Shown in pieces: positions 25,939 through 35,708 of a DNA stretch of 64,000 bases (position 1 is the first letter of the stretch; the number at the start of each line of letters is the position of its first letter). Source of the stretch: Pseudopedobacter sp965218985 (GTDB lineage: Bacteria > Bacteroidota > Bacteroidia > Sphingobacteriales > Sphingobacteriaceae); assembly GCA_965218985.1 (NCBI GenBank), contig CBDCMP010000007.1, positions 2,604,001 to 2,668,000 on the forward strand. The letters run 5' to 3'. A program made the translations under genes and the position numbers. The notes beneath the pieces were generated by a model. It was not told where the DNA came from. It ran no database searches and was given only the letters and a program-made list of their open reading frames with translations.

Positions 25939-26982
25939 TCATTCGGTTTCACTGTGTTTTATATTCTGTTGTTCCAGTCTTTCTGCAGCGATTTTATCTG
26001 TTTCATATACTTTCAAGAGATGGAAAAACCACAGCAATAATAAAGGCCCAAAAACTAAACCTACAAACCCGAACAACGGTAATCCAATGATCACTCCAAC
26101 AACTGTGATGATGGGATGTGTGTCTGCCAGTTTTTTATTGATCATGAATCTGATCACATTATCTATGTTAATGATGACCAACAGCGTGAATATCAAAATA
26201 AAGATCCCCTGCCAGTGATGTCCGTTCAAGAATAAAATAAGAGCCGCCGGAAGCGTGACCAAAGGGGCGCCTATCACAGGCATGAATGATAAAAAGAAAC
26301 TGATCACTCCCCAAAAGACGGCATCATTAACTCCGGCAATAAAAAAAGACATCGTTACTAATAAACCCTGAACCAAAGCAATCAGCCCCTGACCCAAGAT
26401 ATTAGAATAGGTGGTATTTCTCAGCTCGCTCGCAAACTGCAAGGCATGATGTTCTCTCAGAGGAGCGTATCTTAAAAGGACGGTTTCGAATTCAACGGAT
26501 TCTACAAACATGAAATACAATATGAAATACATTATGGTGACGGTTAAAAATATGCCTAGTGCCCCGCTTAATACAGAAGGGAATAAGTCTTGAATGAAAT
26601 CACTGAACTTGGATACATATTTATCAATCAAATCAGGTTGATTTAATTTTAAACCTACAAAATCATCCAGCCTGGATATCATAGCTTTTACCATGAATTG
26701 ATCTTTCTTTAAATTCGTCAATCTGTTCACCACCATAAAACTCAGCGCAAAGAAAGGTATAATGATGATGATGAAAGAGGAGATGATGATACTCACCGCA
26801 GATAGAACTTTCCCAATCTTCTTACTTAGAAAAAAGTATACCGGTTTAAAAATAGTGTATAGAATAATAGACCCCAGAAAAGCGGTGAATAATTCTCTTA
26901 GGCTGTATAAAATCACCAAGGCCAGTAAAATAAGAATAATGAGGACTAAATTGTTTCTTTGCTTATAAGAGAATACCGACAT
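25939..26982 (-). CDS. AI-2E-family transporter (PerM-like)
   Basis: 347 residues with about eight hydrophobic segments. The C-terminal half has the family signature regions PVIGAPLVTLPAALILFL and GLPLFGFVGLVFGPLLL. Family members export small molecules or ions (AI-2 in one case, Na+/H+ in others), so the substrate is open. The gene lies about 100 bases upstream of the YtxH cluster. Confidence 0.87.
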   Translation of the reverse strand: MSVFSYKQRNNLVLIILILLALVILYSLRELFTAFLGSIILYTIFKPVYFFLSKKIGKVLSAVSIIISSFIIIIIPFFALSFMVVNRLTNLKKDQFMVKAMISRLDDFVGLKLNQPDLIDKYVSKFSDFIQDLFPSVLSGALGIFLTVTIMYFILYFMFVESVEFETVLLRYAPLREHHALQFASELRNTTYSNILGQGLIALVQGLLVTMSFFIAGVNDAVFWGVISFFLSFMPVIGAPLVTLPAALILFLNGHHWQGIFILIFTLLVIINIDNVIRFMINKKLADTHPIITVVGVIIGLPLFGFVGLVFGPLLLLWFFHLLKVYETDKIAAERLEQQNIKHSETE

Positions 26983-27092
26983 TTATTTTAGCGTTGTTTT
27001 TTAAATTGTATTAACAAAAAAAGCTCCTAAATTTTTGAACTACTTTGTAAAGAATTGATCATATCACTGTTATATACAACGAATCATTTCGA

Positions 27093-28556
27093 TCAAGAAT
27101 TCCATAAATAGGTTTGAGAGGTGAGCGGTAAGCGGATGATGAATTTAGTTCCTTCCCCTTCGCTACTTTCAAATTCAATGCTGCCTTTATGATTTATGAT
27201 ATTCTTTTGTGCAATGGTTAGTCCCAATCCCATTTTTTTATGCCTGGTGGTAAAAAATGGCTCAAAAACCCTGGATTGATTCTCTGCTGTGACACCATCT
27301 CCGTCATCAGCTATTTCAATTATGCCATGATCATTCACCTGAAAAACCTTGATGATGATCTTGTTAGCGGTGGCGTCTATTGCATTGTATAAAATATTAT
27401 AAATTGTTTTAATGATCCGCTCATCATCAACATCAACCATCAGGTCAGCCTGATCATATTCTTTTTGAATGATAACTTCCTTTGTTATTTCTCTGGAAAC
27501 CCGATCAATGCTTTTATCAATCAAAGAACTTAATGCCCTGGGTTGTATATTCAATTCAAGAGATTGAGTGGAGTTGATGAAATCGGTGATGAGATGATTA
27601 ATCCGCTCAAAATTATTACTGATGATATCAAGATATAACCTTGAAGTTTCATCTTCAGCTTTAAGTTCCAATATCAGTTGCTCCAAAGAAAGGTTGATGT
27701 TGTATAGTGGATTTCTTATCTCATTGGCTAAGCTTTTAGCTATCCTTTCAGTCACTGCGATCTTCTCTGCATCCACAGATGCCCTTTCTTCTTTTTTTCT
27801 GATAGTGATATCATGAATGATACAGTGGTACAATTCTTCCGTAGCATGTTGATCTATCTGTGAAAAAGCAGATACTGATGCCTTCTTGATATCTCCGTGT
27901 TTGGTAATGAAATCTGTTTCAAAATCACTGATTGCTCCTTTTTCATCCATCAGTTCTTCAAATCTCAAACTATCTGTAGCATCATGGTAAAGTTGTGTTG
28001 AACTGAGTGCGAGGATTTCATTTTTAGCATATCGGAAAAATTGAAGAGCCGCCGAGTTCACGTCCTTGATGACACCTGCAGAGTTCATAATTAAAAATGC
28101 CTCTTTAGAACGTTCATAAATGATCCGGAATTTGTTTTCACTTTCCCGCAAGGCTTTTAAAACAAGCCTGTTCTTGATGGCATACCTCAGGGAACGCTCT
28201 ATATTGTGAGGATTGATCTGATATTTGAGTAAATAATCGGCAGCCCCTGTCTCCAATGCTTCTTCATCGACTCTGGAATCGCCTTTACCTGTTAAAATAA
28301 TGATGGGTTCATCAACATTTGATTTAATCGCTTCACGCAATAAATCCAATCCTGTGGATTTCCCAAGGCGGTAATCTACCAGATAGATATCATAATGGCT
28401 TTTAAGCATCGCATTAATACCTTCCTCATAATTATTGATCCAGCTTAACTCATACCTTTCACTTTGAGGTATATCGTTAAAAATAGCTTTGGTGAGTATG
28501 TAATCATCCTCATCGTCATCCACCAGCAATACTTTTATGGGTTTCTTATTCGCCAT
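27093..28556 (-). CDS. Response receiver-PAS-histidine kinase with Asn in place of the phospho-His
   Basis: 487 residues. An N-terminal receiver (about 6-125) has VDDDEDD and phospho-acceptor Asp in YLVDYRLGKSTG. A PAS domain (about 135-250) follows. The dimerisation region reads SLANEIRNPLYN, where kinases normally have HEIRNPL; the codon at 27725-27723 is AAT (residue 278) rather than CAT. The ATPase retains NILYNAIDA, ADDGDGV and MGLGLTIAQ. It may be a pseudokinase or signal through a partner. It is the last gene of a four-gene signalling operon and begins inside the 3' end of the receiver gene. Confidence 0.88.
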   Translation of the reverse strand: MANKKPIKVLLVDDDEDDYILTKAIFNDIPQSERYELSWINNYEEGINAMLKSHYDIYLVDYRLGKSTGLDLLREAIKSNVDEPIIILTGKGDSRVDEEALETGAADYLLKYQINPHNIERSLRYAIKNRLVLKALRESENKFRIIYERSKEAFLIMNSAGVIKDVNSAALQFFRYAKNEILALSSTQLYHDATDSLRFEELMDEKGAISDFETDFITKHGDIKKASVSAFSQIDQHATEELYHCIIHDITIRKKEERASVDAEKIAVTERIAKSLANEIRNPLYNINLSLEQLILELKAEDETSRLYLDIISNNFERINHLITDFINSTQSLELNIQPRALSSLIDKSIDRVSREITKEVIIQKEYDQADLMVDVDDERIIKTIYNILYNAIDATANKIIIKVFQVNDHGIIEIADDGDGVTAENQSRVFEPFFTTRHKKMGLGLTIAQKNIINHKGSIEFESSEGEGTKFIIRLPLTSQTYLWNS

Positions 28557-28957
28557 ATTTCTCTATCAAATCTTTAATGGTTTTTATCATAAATTCAAAG
28601 GGTTTGGTGATGAATCTTCATCATCCACTTCTTCATGCGGTATTTATCCAAACTATTCCTTGAAGTGCTGAAAATCAGCACAGGTCTATAAGATATTTTT
28701 TGATTTGGCTTGACGAAAGCGAGCAGTTCCAATCCGCTCACTTTGGGCATATTCAAATCCAGGATCATTAAATAAGGGTAGCTATCTGAATTTTCGTCGT
28801 CCTGTGATGATTTATTCCTTATTTGCAAAACCTGATCTCCATCCTCAAAAAAAACAAGAGGATGATGATTCTTTTCAAAGGCTTCTTGCATGATCAGCCT
28901 GTCATCAGGATCATCCGCTGCGATCCAACTGGGTTTTCTATGGCACTGTGCGCTCAT
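28546..28957 (-). pseudogene. Single-domain response regulator with a 3' frameshift
   Basis: From the ATG at 28957 the frame gives a receiver domain (ADDPDDRLIMQEAF; phospho-acceptor Asp in LMILDLNMPKVSG; VLIFSTSRN) but ends prematurely at 28595 with KKWMMKIHHQTL. The missing beta5/alpha5 part, FITKPFEFMIKTIKDLIEKY with the invariant Lys-Pro, lies in the +1 frame from about 28614 to a stop at 28546. There it would overlap the next gene by 11 bases. The start overlaps the kinase stop (ATGA). Either a true mutation or a sequencing error would explain it. Confidence 0.75.
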
Positions 28958-31767
28958 TGATGGACGGGTAAAATGATGGTGAAAATGGTGCCTTCGTTTA
29001 GTTGACTGCTCACTTTTATAATCCCATTATGTTTCTCCACAATTTTTTTGCAGACCGCTAAGCCAATTCCTGTTCCCTGAAAATCAACTCTGGAATGTAA
29101 CCGCTGGAAAAGCTCGAAAATCCGATCGGCATATTGTTGTTCAAATCCGATCCCGTTATCTTTTACCGTTATTTTACAATAATCTTTAAGTGAATCTAGT
29201 GATGCGTATTCCAAAGCATCCCCTTTTAGCAACTCAGATTTTATCTCGACCACAGGAGGAACATGGTCTTTGCTGAACTTAATGGCATTACTGATTAAAT
29301 TTTGAAATAACTGTCTTATTTGCCCTGGAATCGCATCAATCCATTCATTAGTGATTATAGTAATATCGGCATTCTTTTTTTCGATAGTGAATTCTAAATC
29401 ATCCACAATTTTTTTCAGCTGATCATGCAAATCCACGCTTACGAAAACTTCTTCGGTACGGGTTACCCTGGAGAAAGTCAGCAAGTCATCAATTAAAGTT
29501 TGCATTCTTTCTGAGGCTCCTTGCATCCTTCGGATATAATCCAATCCTTCTTCAGAAATATCTTTGCTAAATTTAGACTGCAACCTGCTCCCAAATGCCC
29601 TGATTTTTCTCAGCGGTTCCTGCAAATCATGCGAGGCAACATATGCAAACTGTTCCAGATCCTGATTGGAACGGTTAAGCTCATCAATTTTAGACTCTAA
29701 ATTTTTCTGAACTTTTTTGATCTCAGTGATGTCATGCATCACCACCATCACGTTGAAAATGTCACCCGCCGAATTTCTGACTGGCTTAAAATCGATCATA
29801 AAGGTTTTATCATTTTCAAATTCCTGCTCTGTCTGAAATTCTTGCCCTTCAAAGGCCCTGCCTAATAGGGTTGCATTCATTTCATACTCCTCCTCAGAAA
29901 AAAGCTCGCTTAAATGAATGCCAGGCACCAATTCACTCTTAAATTTCATGTCACCCAAAATTGGGCCATCAAAAAGGATGAGGTTGAATTTCTTGTCATA
30001 CATCAATAGCACAGAATCAGGAACGTTACCCGCAATGGTTTTATAGATGCTTTCTGTCTCCTCAAGCAAAATAGCTGTATTTTTCAACTCGGTGATATCC
30101 TGCAAATTACCAATGATTTTATGGATGGACCCATTTTTACGGATGATTTTTGCAGTGAGATAAACATATCGTACTTCTTGGTCAGACCTGATGATTCTGT
30201 ATTCAACAGCGAAATCGTTATTGGTCACCAAGACTTTTTTTACCAGTTTTTCACAATTCTTCCTATCATCAGGATGGATGAGTGTTTGGTAAAATTGTAA
30301 GGTGATAGCTATCGAATTTGGTTCATAACCATGAATTCTGAAAAGCTCTTCTGACCAAAAGAAATGATCGACTCCGTTGAACCATTCAAAACTCCCGTTA
30401 TGCGAAATGGATTCTGTTTCTTTCAGAAGGATCTCATTCTGAGAAAGCTTTTGACTGGTTTCTCTTAGTTCTGTGATGTCTAAACAGGTACCTATCAATT
30501 TATGGTCAGCATGGATATAACGGCCTTGGGCCAAAATATATCTTCTTTCTCCGCTTACCCACAAGACTTCATATTCTGTATTGAAAGAGGATTGATTGGA
30601 GATAGCTTCTTCCAATATGCTCTTATAGGGAGCCCTGTATTCCGGAATGATCATATTGAACATCAGATCCAGGTTAGGGGACACGGAGTTGGGAGCATAC
30701 CCGAAAATTTTATACAATGCATCTGAAAAATTGATTTCACGGGTTGCTACGTCCAGATCCCAGCTACCCATATTTGCCATTTTTTCTGCATGCTGCAAAA
30801 GGCTTTGCCTTCTTTCTAAATCCTGTTGAATCTTCTCTTTGGCTTTTACCTCTCCATCCAAGATAATGTTCATCTGATGTTGTTTTGCGAGATTTCGGGA
30901 ATAATTGATACTAATCCCCAATAAGGGGATGATGTAAGTGAAAAGTTTTAGAAATTGGGCGAAATTATATTCTATGTCAAAGTTCTTATAGAAGACCGCC
31001 ATATGCGCATCAGAAAAAATGGCCGGTATCATACTCAAAATAAGCATTTGAAAGAAGATCCCGGGGAATAGTTTCAAAATTTTAGGCATCAGCAATCCTC
31101 CCCAGATCAGGTATAGGATAATGCTGATGATTTCTAAAGGGTGTGTGAAGAAACCCTCTTTGCTAATAAAAACCTGTGGTATACGCTGGATGTTTAAGAC
31201 ATAAATGATCAATATAATGGTAATGACTCCAAAAATCCAGCTGATTAATTTTAACTGATCGCTGCTCTCCTTTGATTTTTCTTTCCCGTAACTGAAAGAA
31301 AGTATGAAAAATGAGCCTGCGATCAATAAGCAGGCATGAAATATCCTGCTGATGAACCAGCTGATGTAAATTGCTTCGTCCGCACCCAATTTCATTTTAA
31401 CAGCTCCCAGAATGATGAGCAGCTGCACCATGTCGAAAACAGAATTGCATACCAAAATCACCCCTATGACCGGAGCGGCAATGTCTTTTTTGACTTTAAA
31501 ATCTATAATGGCGAGTATGAAGGTGAATATTCCAACCGCTATGCTGAAAATGATCCAAATGGTGGTGAAGATTTTCCCAAGCACCAATTCTGAGGATAAG
31601 TTTTGTGAAGCTTTGGAGAAAGAGATGATTTTATAATCTCCAAATCCAATCTCCACTCCTAATAAAGATAATATTGTGGGGGCTAAGCAAATTAAAAAAA
31701 TAACCCAAAAATAGCCCATAGAGATGCTATCGCTATTTTTCTTATATCCAAACGAAAATTTTTTCAC
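28954..31767 (-). CDS. Membrane-bound multi-PAS sensor histidine kinase
   Basis: 937 residues. About eight hydrophobic segments occupy residues 18-290, forming a MASE-like membrane sensor. Three PAS domains follow (about 330-440, 450-560, 570-690), each ending in a DITE-type motif. The kinase core has the phospho-acceptor in YVASHDLQEPLRKIRAF and an ATPase with NLISNAIKFS, VKDNGIGFE and GTGIGLAVC. It is like phytochrome-type kinases that pair with single-domain receivers, and one is encoded next, coupled by ATGA. The ligand is unknown. Confidence 0.9.
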   Translation of the reverse strand: MKKFSFGYKKNSDSISMGYFWVIFLICLAPTILSLLGVEIGFGDYKIISFSKASQNLSSELVLGKIFTTIWIIFSIAVGIFTFILAIIDFKVKKDIAAPVIGVILVCNSVFDMVQLLIILGAVKMKLGADEAIYISWFISRIFHACLLIAGSFFILSFSYGKEKSKESSDQLKLISWIFGVITIILIIYVLNIQRIPQVFISKEGFFTHPLEIISIILYLIWGGLLMPKILKLFPGIFFQMLILSMIPAIFSDAHMAVFYKNFDIEYNFAQFLKLFTYIIPLLGISINYSRNLAKQHQMNIILDGEVKAKEKIQQDLERRQSLLQHAEKMANMGSWDLDVATREINFSDALYKIFGYAPNSVSPNLDLMFNMIIPEYRAPYKSILEEAISNQSSFNTEYEVLWVSGERRYILAQGRYIHADHKLIGTCLDITELRETSQKLSQNEILLKETESISHNGSFEWFNGVDHFFWSEELFRIHGYEPNSIAITLQFYQTLIHPDDRKNCEKLVKKVLVTNNDFAVEYRIIRSDQEVRYVYLTAKIIRKNGSIHKIIGNLQDITELKNTAILLEETESIYKTIAGNVPDSVLLMYDKKFNLILFDGPILGDMKFKSELVPGIHLSELFSEEEYEMNATLLGRAFEGQEFQTEQEFENDKTFMIDFKPVRNSAGDIFNVMVVMHDITEIKKVQKNLESKIDELNRSNQDLEQFAYVASHDLQEPLRKIRAFGSRLQSKFSKDISEEGLDYIRRMQGASERMQTLIDDLLTFSRVTRTEEVFVSVDLHDQLKKIVDDLEFTIEKKNADITIITNEWIDAIPGQIRQLFQNLISNAIKFSKDHVPPVVEIKSELLKGDALEYASLDSLKDYCKITVKDNGIGFEQQYADRIFELFQRLHSRVDFQGTGIGLAVCKKIVEKHNGIIKVSSQLNEGTIFTIILPVHQ

Positions 31768-31780
31768 CGCCTTCCCTGGT

Positions 31781-33199
31781 TTAAGAAAGGTTGATCGCCT
31801 TCATTTTATTGTAAAGCGTCTTCCTATCAATGTTAAGTAATTGTGCTGCTTTACTTTTATTAAAATTCACCTCTTTTAAAACTTTCAGTATCGTCTCATA
31901 TTCAGCTTCTAAAGCGGCATTTTTCAGATCCAGTTTCTTTTCATTAACCCCCACCTGTGCACCCTCCATCGCATTTTCAAAAGCAGCTATTTTTGAATAA
32001 GTGGAGATCTCCAGTGGAAGTGCTTTTAATTGCACGGAATCTCCCTCACTCAACAAAACGGCTCTTTTCAAAACATTTTTAAGTTCTCTCACATTGCCTG
32101 GCCAGGCATAGGTTAAAAAACACTCCTCCACTTCTGGTGAAAAATCTCTTACACCTCTATCCAACTCATGATTTGCACAAAGAAGAAAATATTTAGCGAA
32201 GATCATGATGTCCTTTCCCCTGTCTCTCAATGGCGGCAAATTAATCCCAAATTCATTAAAGCGATGATAGAGATCTTCCCGGAAAAGTCCTTTTGAGATC
32301 GCAGCTATTAAATTCTGATTAGTTGCCACAATTATTCTCACATCCAAATCTATCTCCTTGGTGGAACCAATCCTCTTTACCTTGCGTTCTTGAACGGTCC
32401 TCAGCAGCGTGGCTTGAATTTCATAGGACAGATTTCCAATCTCATCCAAAAACAAAGTCCCGCCGTTTGCCATTTCAAAATGACCTATTTTAGTATACAA
32501 AGCTCCGGTAAATGACCCTTTTTCGTGTCCAAAAAACTCAGAACCTGCCAGTTCTTTGGTAAGAGAACCACAATCCATAGTGACAAATGGCTTATCTCTC
32601 CTTGGACTTTTCATGTGGATGCTTTTAGCCACAGATTCTTTGCCGGTTCCGCTTTCACCGATTAATATCACGCTATAATTGGTTGGTGCCACCAGATCAA
32701 TTTGCCTGATGAGCTCCTTCGCCACCAGGCTTTGTCCAACTACGTAATCTTCTTTGTTAAAAGATAATTTTTTAGATGCTGGTTCTTTTAGAATATTAGA
32801 AACGTCAGCAGAGCTATCCATCTCCCCGTTTAAGGCCTGATGAGTTTCGATAGCTTTATGAATGGTGTTTAGTATTTCATCAGGGTACAAGGGTTTAGTG
32901 ATATAATCATAAGCACCAAGTTTGATCAGCTCGACAGCAAGTTTGATATCTGAATACCCCGTAATGATGATGACCCCTGTTTTTGGATGATTTAACTTTA
33001 TCTGCTTTAACACCTCTCTGCCATTTGTGTCTTCCAGCCTGAAGTCACACAGCACAAGATCGAAGCGCTCCCTGGATAATATTTCGAAAGCACCCGCTCC
33101 GGATGTTGCTGTTTTAATTTCAAATCCGTTTTTCGATAAAAACTTGGAAAGCAGCAAACCAATGTTCACTTCATCATCAATAATCAATATTCTCTTCAT
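31781..33199 (-). CDS. NtrC-type sigma-54-dependent response regulator
   Basis: 472 residues: receiver (about 3-120, phospho-acceptor in LVLCDFRLEDTNG), AAA+ sigma-54 interaction domain (about 148-370) with Walker A GESGTGKES, the GSFTGA loop (a variant of GAFTGA) and Walker B GGTLFLDEIGNL, then a Fis-type helix-turn-helix (NFNKSKAAQLLNIDRKTLYNKM). It activates sigma-54 promoters when phosphorylated. It is first in the signalling operon, 13 bases before the multi-PAS kinase, which is its likely partner. Confidence 0.94.
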   Translation of the reverse strand: MKRILIIDDEVNIGLLLSKFLSKNGFEIKTATSGAGAFEILSRERFDLVLCDFRLEDTNGREVLKQIKLNHPKTGVIIITGYSDIKLAVELIKLGAYDYITKPLYPDEILNTIHKAIETHQALNGEMDSSADVSNILKEPASKKLSFNKEDYVVGQSLVAKELIRQIDLVAPTNYSVILIGESGTGKESVAKSIHMKSPRRDKPFVTMDCGSLTKELAGSEFFGHEKGSFTGALYTKIGHFEMANGGTLFLDEIGNLSYEIQATLLRTVQERKVKRIGSTKEIDLDVRIIVATNQNLIAAISKGLFREDLYHRFNEFGINLPPLRDRGKDIMIFAKYFLLCANHELDRGVRDFSPEVEECFLTYAWPGNVRELKNVLKRAVLLSEGDSVQLKALPLEISTYSKIAAFENAMEGAQVGVNEKKLDLKNAALEAEYETILKVLKEVNFNKSKAAQLLNIDRKTLYNKMKAINLS

Positions 33200-33317
33200 G
33201 AATTAAACTAAAATTAAGATTCATGTGCATAATAAGCAAAGCGAATATAATTATTTATTCTAAGTGGGAAAAAAATTCTACATTTTTAATTTTTGATTAA
33301 ATCACATCAGAAAATGA

Positions 33318-34100
33318 TTAACTTCTTTTAAAAACCGGTTTTCTTTTTTCTAAAAAAGCAGCTACCCCTTCTTTGAAATCAGACTGGGAGAAACAATGTC
33401 CAAACTCTTCAATCTCCCTTAGAAACCCATCTAATGAAGGATCAAGAGATGCATTTATAGCCCGGATTGCAGCAGAGATTGCTTTAGGTGACCTGGTTAA
33501 AATTTTTCCCATCATTTCTTCTGAAACCGGCAAAAGACGTGCTAAGGCCACCACCTTATTCACTAGCCCAATATTTAAAGCCTGCTCTGCATTTACCATA
33601 TCGGCGGTGAGAATCATCTCCATAGCCCTTCCTTTCCCAACCAGTTGGGTTAATCTTTGTGTACCTCCGTATCCTGGTATTAAACCTAAAGTGACTTCGG
33701 GTAATCCTAATTTGGCATTTTCTGAAGCCACCCTGATGTGGCAAGCCAAGGCCAATTCCAAACCTCCGCCCAAAGCGAAACCGTTAACAGCAGCGATAAT
33801 GGGTTTATTGCTCTGTGCAATCACATCAAATACTTTATGATGTCCATCCTGTGAAAGAATCTTACCTTCTTCAGCATTTAATGAGGCTAATTCAGAAATG
33901 TCGGCCCCTGCCACAAAAGCTTTTTCACCCATCCCGGTGATGATCATCCCTCCAATTTCATCGTTAGCTTGTGCACCTGATATAGCGAAATGCAATTCAG
34001 CAAGCGTAGCTTTGTTTAGTGCATTTAATTTATGTTCCCTGTTGATGGTGATGAACAGAATTTCATTTTTAATCTCCAGTAATAAATTCTCGTAATTCAT
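33318..34100 (-). CDS. Enoyl-CoA hydratase/isomerase family protein
   Basis: 260 residues, the usual crotonase length. The CoA-binding/oxyanion motif AFVAGADISEL and the second oxyanion loop ALGGGLELALACHIRVAS are present, with the catalytic Glu region in GLPEVTLGLIPGYGGTQRL. It hydrates or isomerises enoyl-CoA in fatty-acid or branched-chain amino-acid breakdown. It follows the B12-binding gene by 11 bases, suggesting an acyl-CoA pathway involving a mutase. Confidence 0.88.
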   Translation of the reverse strand: MNYENLLLEIKNEILFITINREHKLNALNKATLAELHFAISGAQANDEIGGMIITGMGEKAFVAGADISELASLNAEEGKILSQDGHHKVFDVIAQSNKPIIAAVNGFALGGGLELALACHIRVASENAKLGLPEVTLGLIPGYGGTQRLTQLVGKGRAMEMILTADMVNAEQALNIGLVNKVVALARLLPVSEEMMGKILTRSPKAISAAIRAINASLDPSLDGFLREIEEFGHCFSQSDFKEGVAAFLEKRKPVFKRS

Positions 34101-34111
34101 AAGTGTAATAT

Positions 34112-34534
34112 TTAAAAGTTTCTATGCGCTGCTACCCAGGAATTAATATATTTAACAATTTCTGTAGTGGGAGTACCGGGAGTGAACAACTCTCCAACAC
34201 CCAATTCTTTCAATGCCTGATTGTCAGCTTCAGGAATGATCCCGCCTCCGGTCACCAATACATCATCCATATCTCTCTCTTTTAAAAGTTTCATGATCCG
34301 TGGAAAAACAGTCATATGCGCTCCGGAAAGAATGGACACGCCAATGGCATCAACATCCTCTTGCAGGGCGGCGTTAACCACCATCTCTGGTGTTTGCCTT
34401 AAGCCCGTGTAGATCACCTCCATACCCGCATCACGCAGAGAAGTTGCAATGATTTTCGCACCCCTGTCGTGCCCATCCAAACCAACCTTGGCCACCAAGA
34501 CTCTTATAGGCCTATTTAATTTCTCTTCCATCAT
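34112..34534 (-). CDS. Stand-alone cobalamin-binding domain (methylmalonyl-CoA mutase small-domain type)
   Basis: 140 residues from the ATG at 34534. The B12 motif GLDGHDRGAKII (DxHxxG), VSILSGAH (SxL) and VTGGGIIP (GG) are intact. The fold equals the C-terminal domain of methylmalonyl-CoA mutase or the small subunit of isobutyryl/hydroxyisobutyryl-CoA mutases. The large mutase subunit is not nearby. It is co-transcribed with the crotonase gene, which supports an acyl-CoA isomerisation role. Confidence 0.87.
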   Translation of the reverse strand: MMEEKLNRPIRVLVAKVGLDGHDRGAKIIATSLRDAGMEVIYTGLRQTPEMVVNAALQEDVDAIGVSILSGAHMTVFPRIMKLLKERDMDDVLVTGGGIIPEADNQALKELGVGELFTPGTPTTEIVKYINSWVAAHRNF

Positions 34535-34627
34535 TTTATGATTGCTGCGTTGATGTAAAAGTAACAAGAAAAATCATTTTCGGGTTTTTATCAGACAGAG
34601 ATGTATATTGAAAAAATATTGACCACT

Positions 34628-35650
34628 ATGAAAAGCTTTAAACTTTTTCTTGCTCTTCCCCTGATTTGCCTCTTCAGCCGAAGCCAATCAAAACCAACTA
34701 TTGATCCTGATCTTTATTCAGCCGATCAAAAAAATATTGCTCAGCAGGCTTTTAATCATCCGCCTCTTCTTATAGCTGATGTGCTAAGGTATGTAAACCC
34801 GGAGCATTTCATCAACCCGGGATATGATATATTAACTAAAAACATCTACTTCAGCAATATAAAAGCGACTGATCTCCTACCCCCGGCGTGGGTAAACACG
34901 TCTAACGACAGCGCTGCTCTTAAAATTGGAAAACTTTTGGCTGCTTCAGCAGAGCTAGAGAAGTCTATGGCACTTTACCTTGCCTATCAGGGAGATTACA
35001 GTTCTTCTATCCTGTATTATGAGCATGCTTTATTGAAATTCAATTTGATGAAGGATGAATTCAACAAAAAAAACGTCAATCATAACTTGAGTTGGCTATA
35101 CTACGCACAACAAGAATTTAAACCTGCTTTGAGGCACATCAACTCCACCATTGAAATGGTTAAAGAAACGGGTACTAGAGCCGAATTGATTGAATGTTTG
35201 ATCTATAAATCCGGAATTCTTTTGGCACTTGGAGATGTCCGTTCAGCAGAGGATATCATTCTAAAACAAAGTTTATCATTATGTACCGGGAATAAAAAAA
35301 GAGAACAAGAATGCTATTTACAACTAGGAAAAATCTATCTGGAAGCGAAACGTTATACGGAAGCGAAATGGTTCTGTATACAATCCAGTTCTTTAGCAGA
35401 ACGTAACAATTTCAGGACTGGAAAAATTGAATCTTTATTGCTTTTGGCAAAAGTGAAGATCAGTATCAAAGATTATGGCTTGGCTTTGCAGGATTTGATG
35501 ATAGTGGGAAGATTAATGACTGATCAAAATAGGCTTTTCAAACCTGATCTTCAACTAGAATTGGCTCAAACTTATTCATTTTTACATCAGCAAGAAAACG
35601 CACAGCATGCGCTTTCGCAGTTCAACTTTCTAAAATCAGCTCATCTTTGA
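34628..35650 (+). CDS. Exported TPR-repeat protein
   Basis: 340 residues from the ATG at 34628, chosen because it opens a clean signal peptide (MKSFKLFLALPLICLFSRS). Residues about 110-330 carry TPR-like helix pairs (ALYLAYQGDYSSSILYYEHAL, CYLQLGKIYLEAKRYTEAKWF). No enzymatic domain is seen. It resembles the sensor arms of exported Bacteroidota regulators without the kinase part. It is transcribed divergently from the B12-binding gene. Confidence 0.7.
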   Translation: MKSFKLFLALPLICLFSRSQSKPTIDPDLYSADQKNIAQQAFNHPPLLIADVLRYVNPEHFINPGYDILTKNIYFSNIKATDLLPPAWVNTSNDSAALKIGKLLAASAELEKSMALYLAYQGDYSSSILYYEHALLKFNLMKDEFNKKNVNHNLSWLYYAQQEFKPALRHINSTIEMVKETGTRAELIECLIYKSGILLALGDVRSAEDIILKQSLSLCTGNKKREQECYLQLGKIYLEAKRYTEAKWFCIQSSSLAERNNFRTGKIESLLLLAKVKISIKDYGLALQDLMIVGRLMTDQNRLFKPDLQLELAQTYSFLHQQENAQHALSQFNFLKSAHL

Positions 35651-35708
35651 TAAACAATTTTATTTTTAAATCCTTATTTTAACAAGTTCAACAATATTTA
35701 TATTCTTA

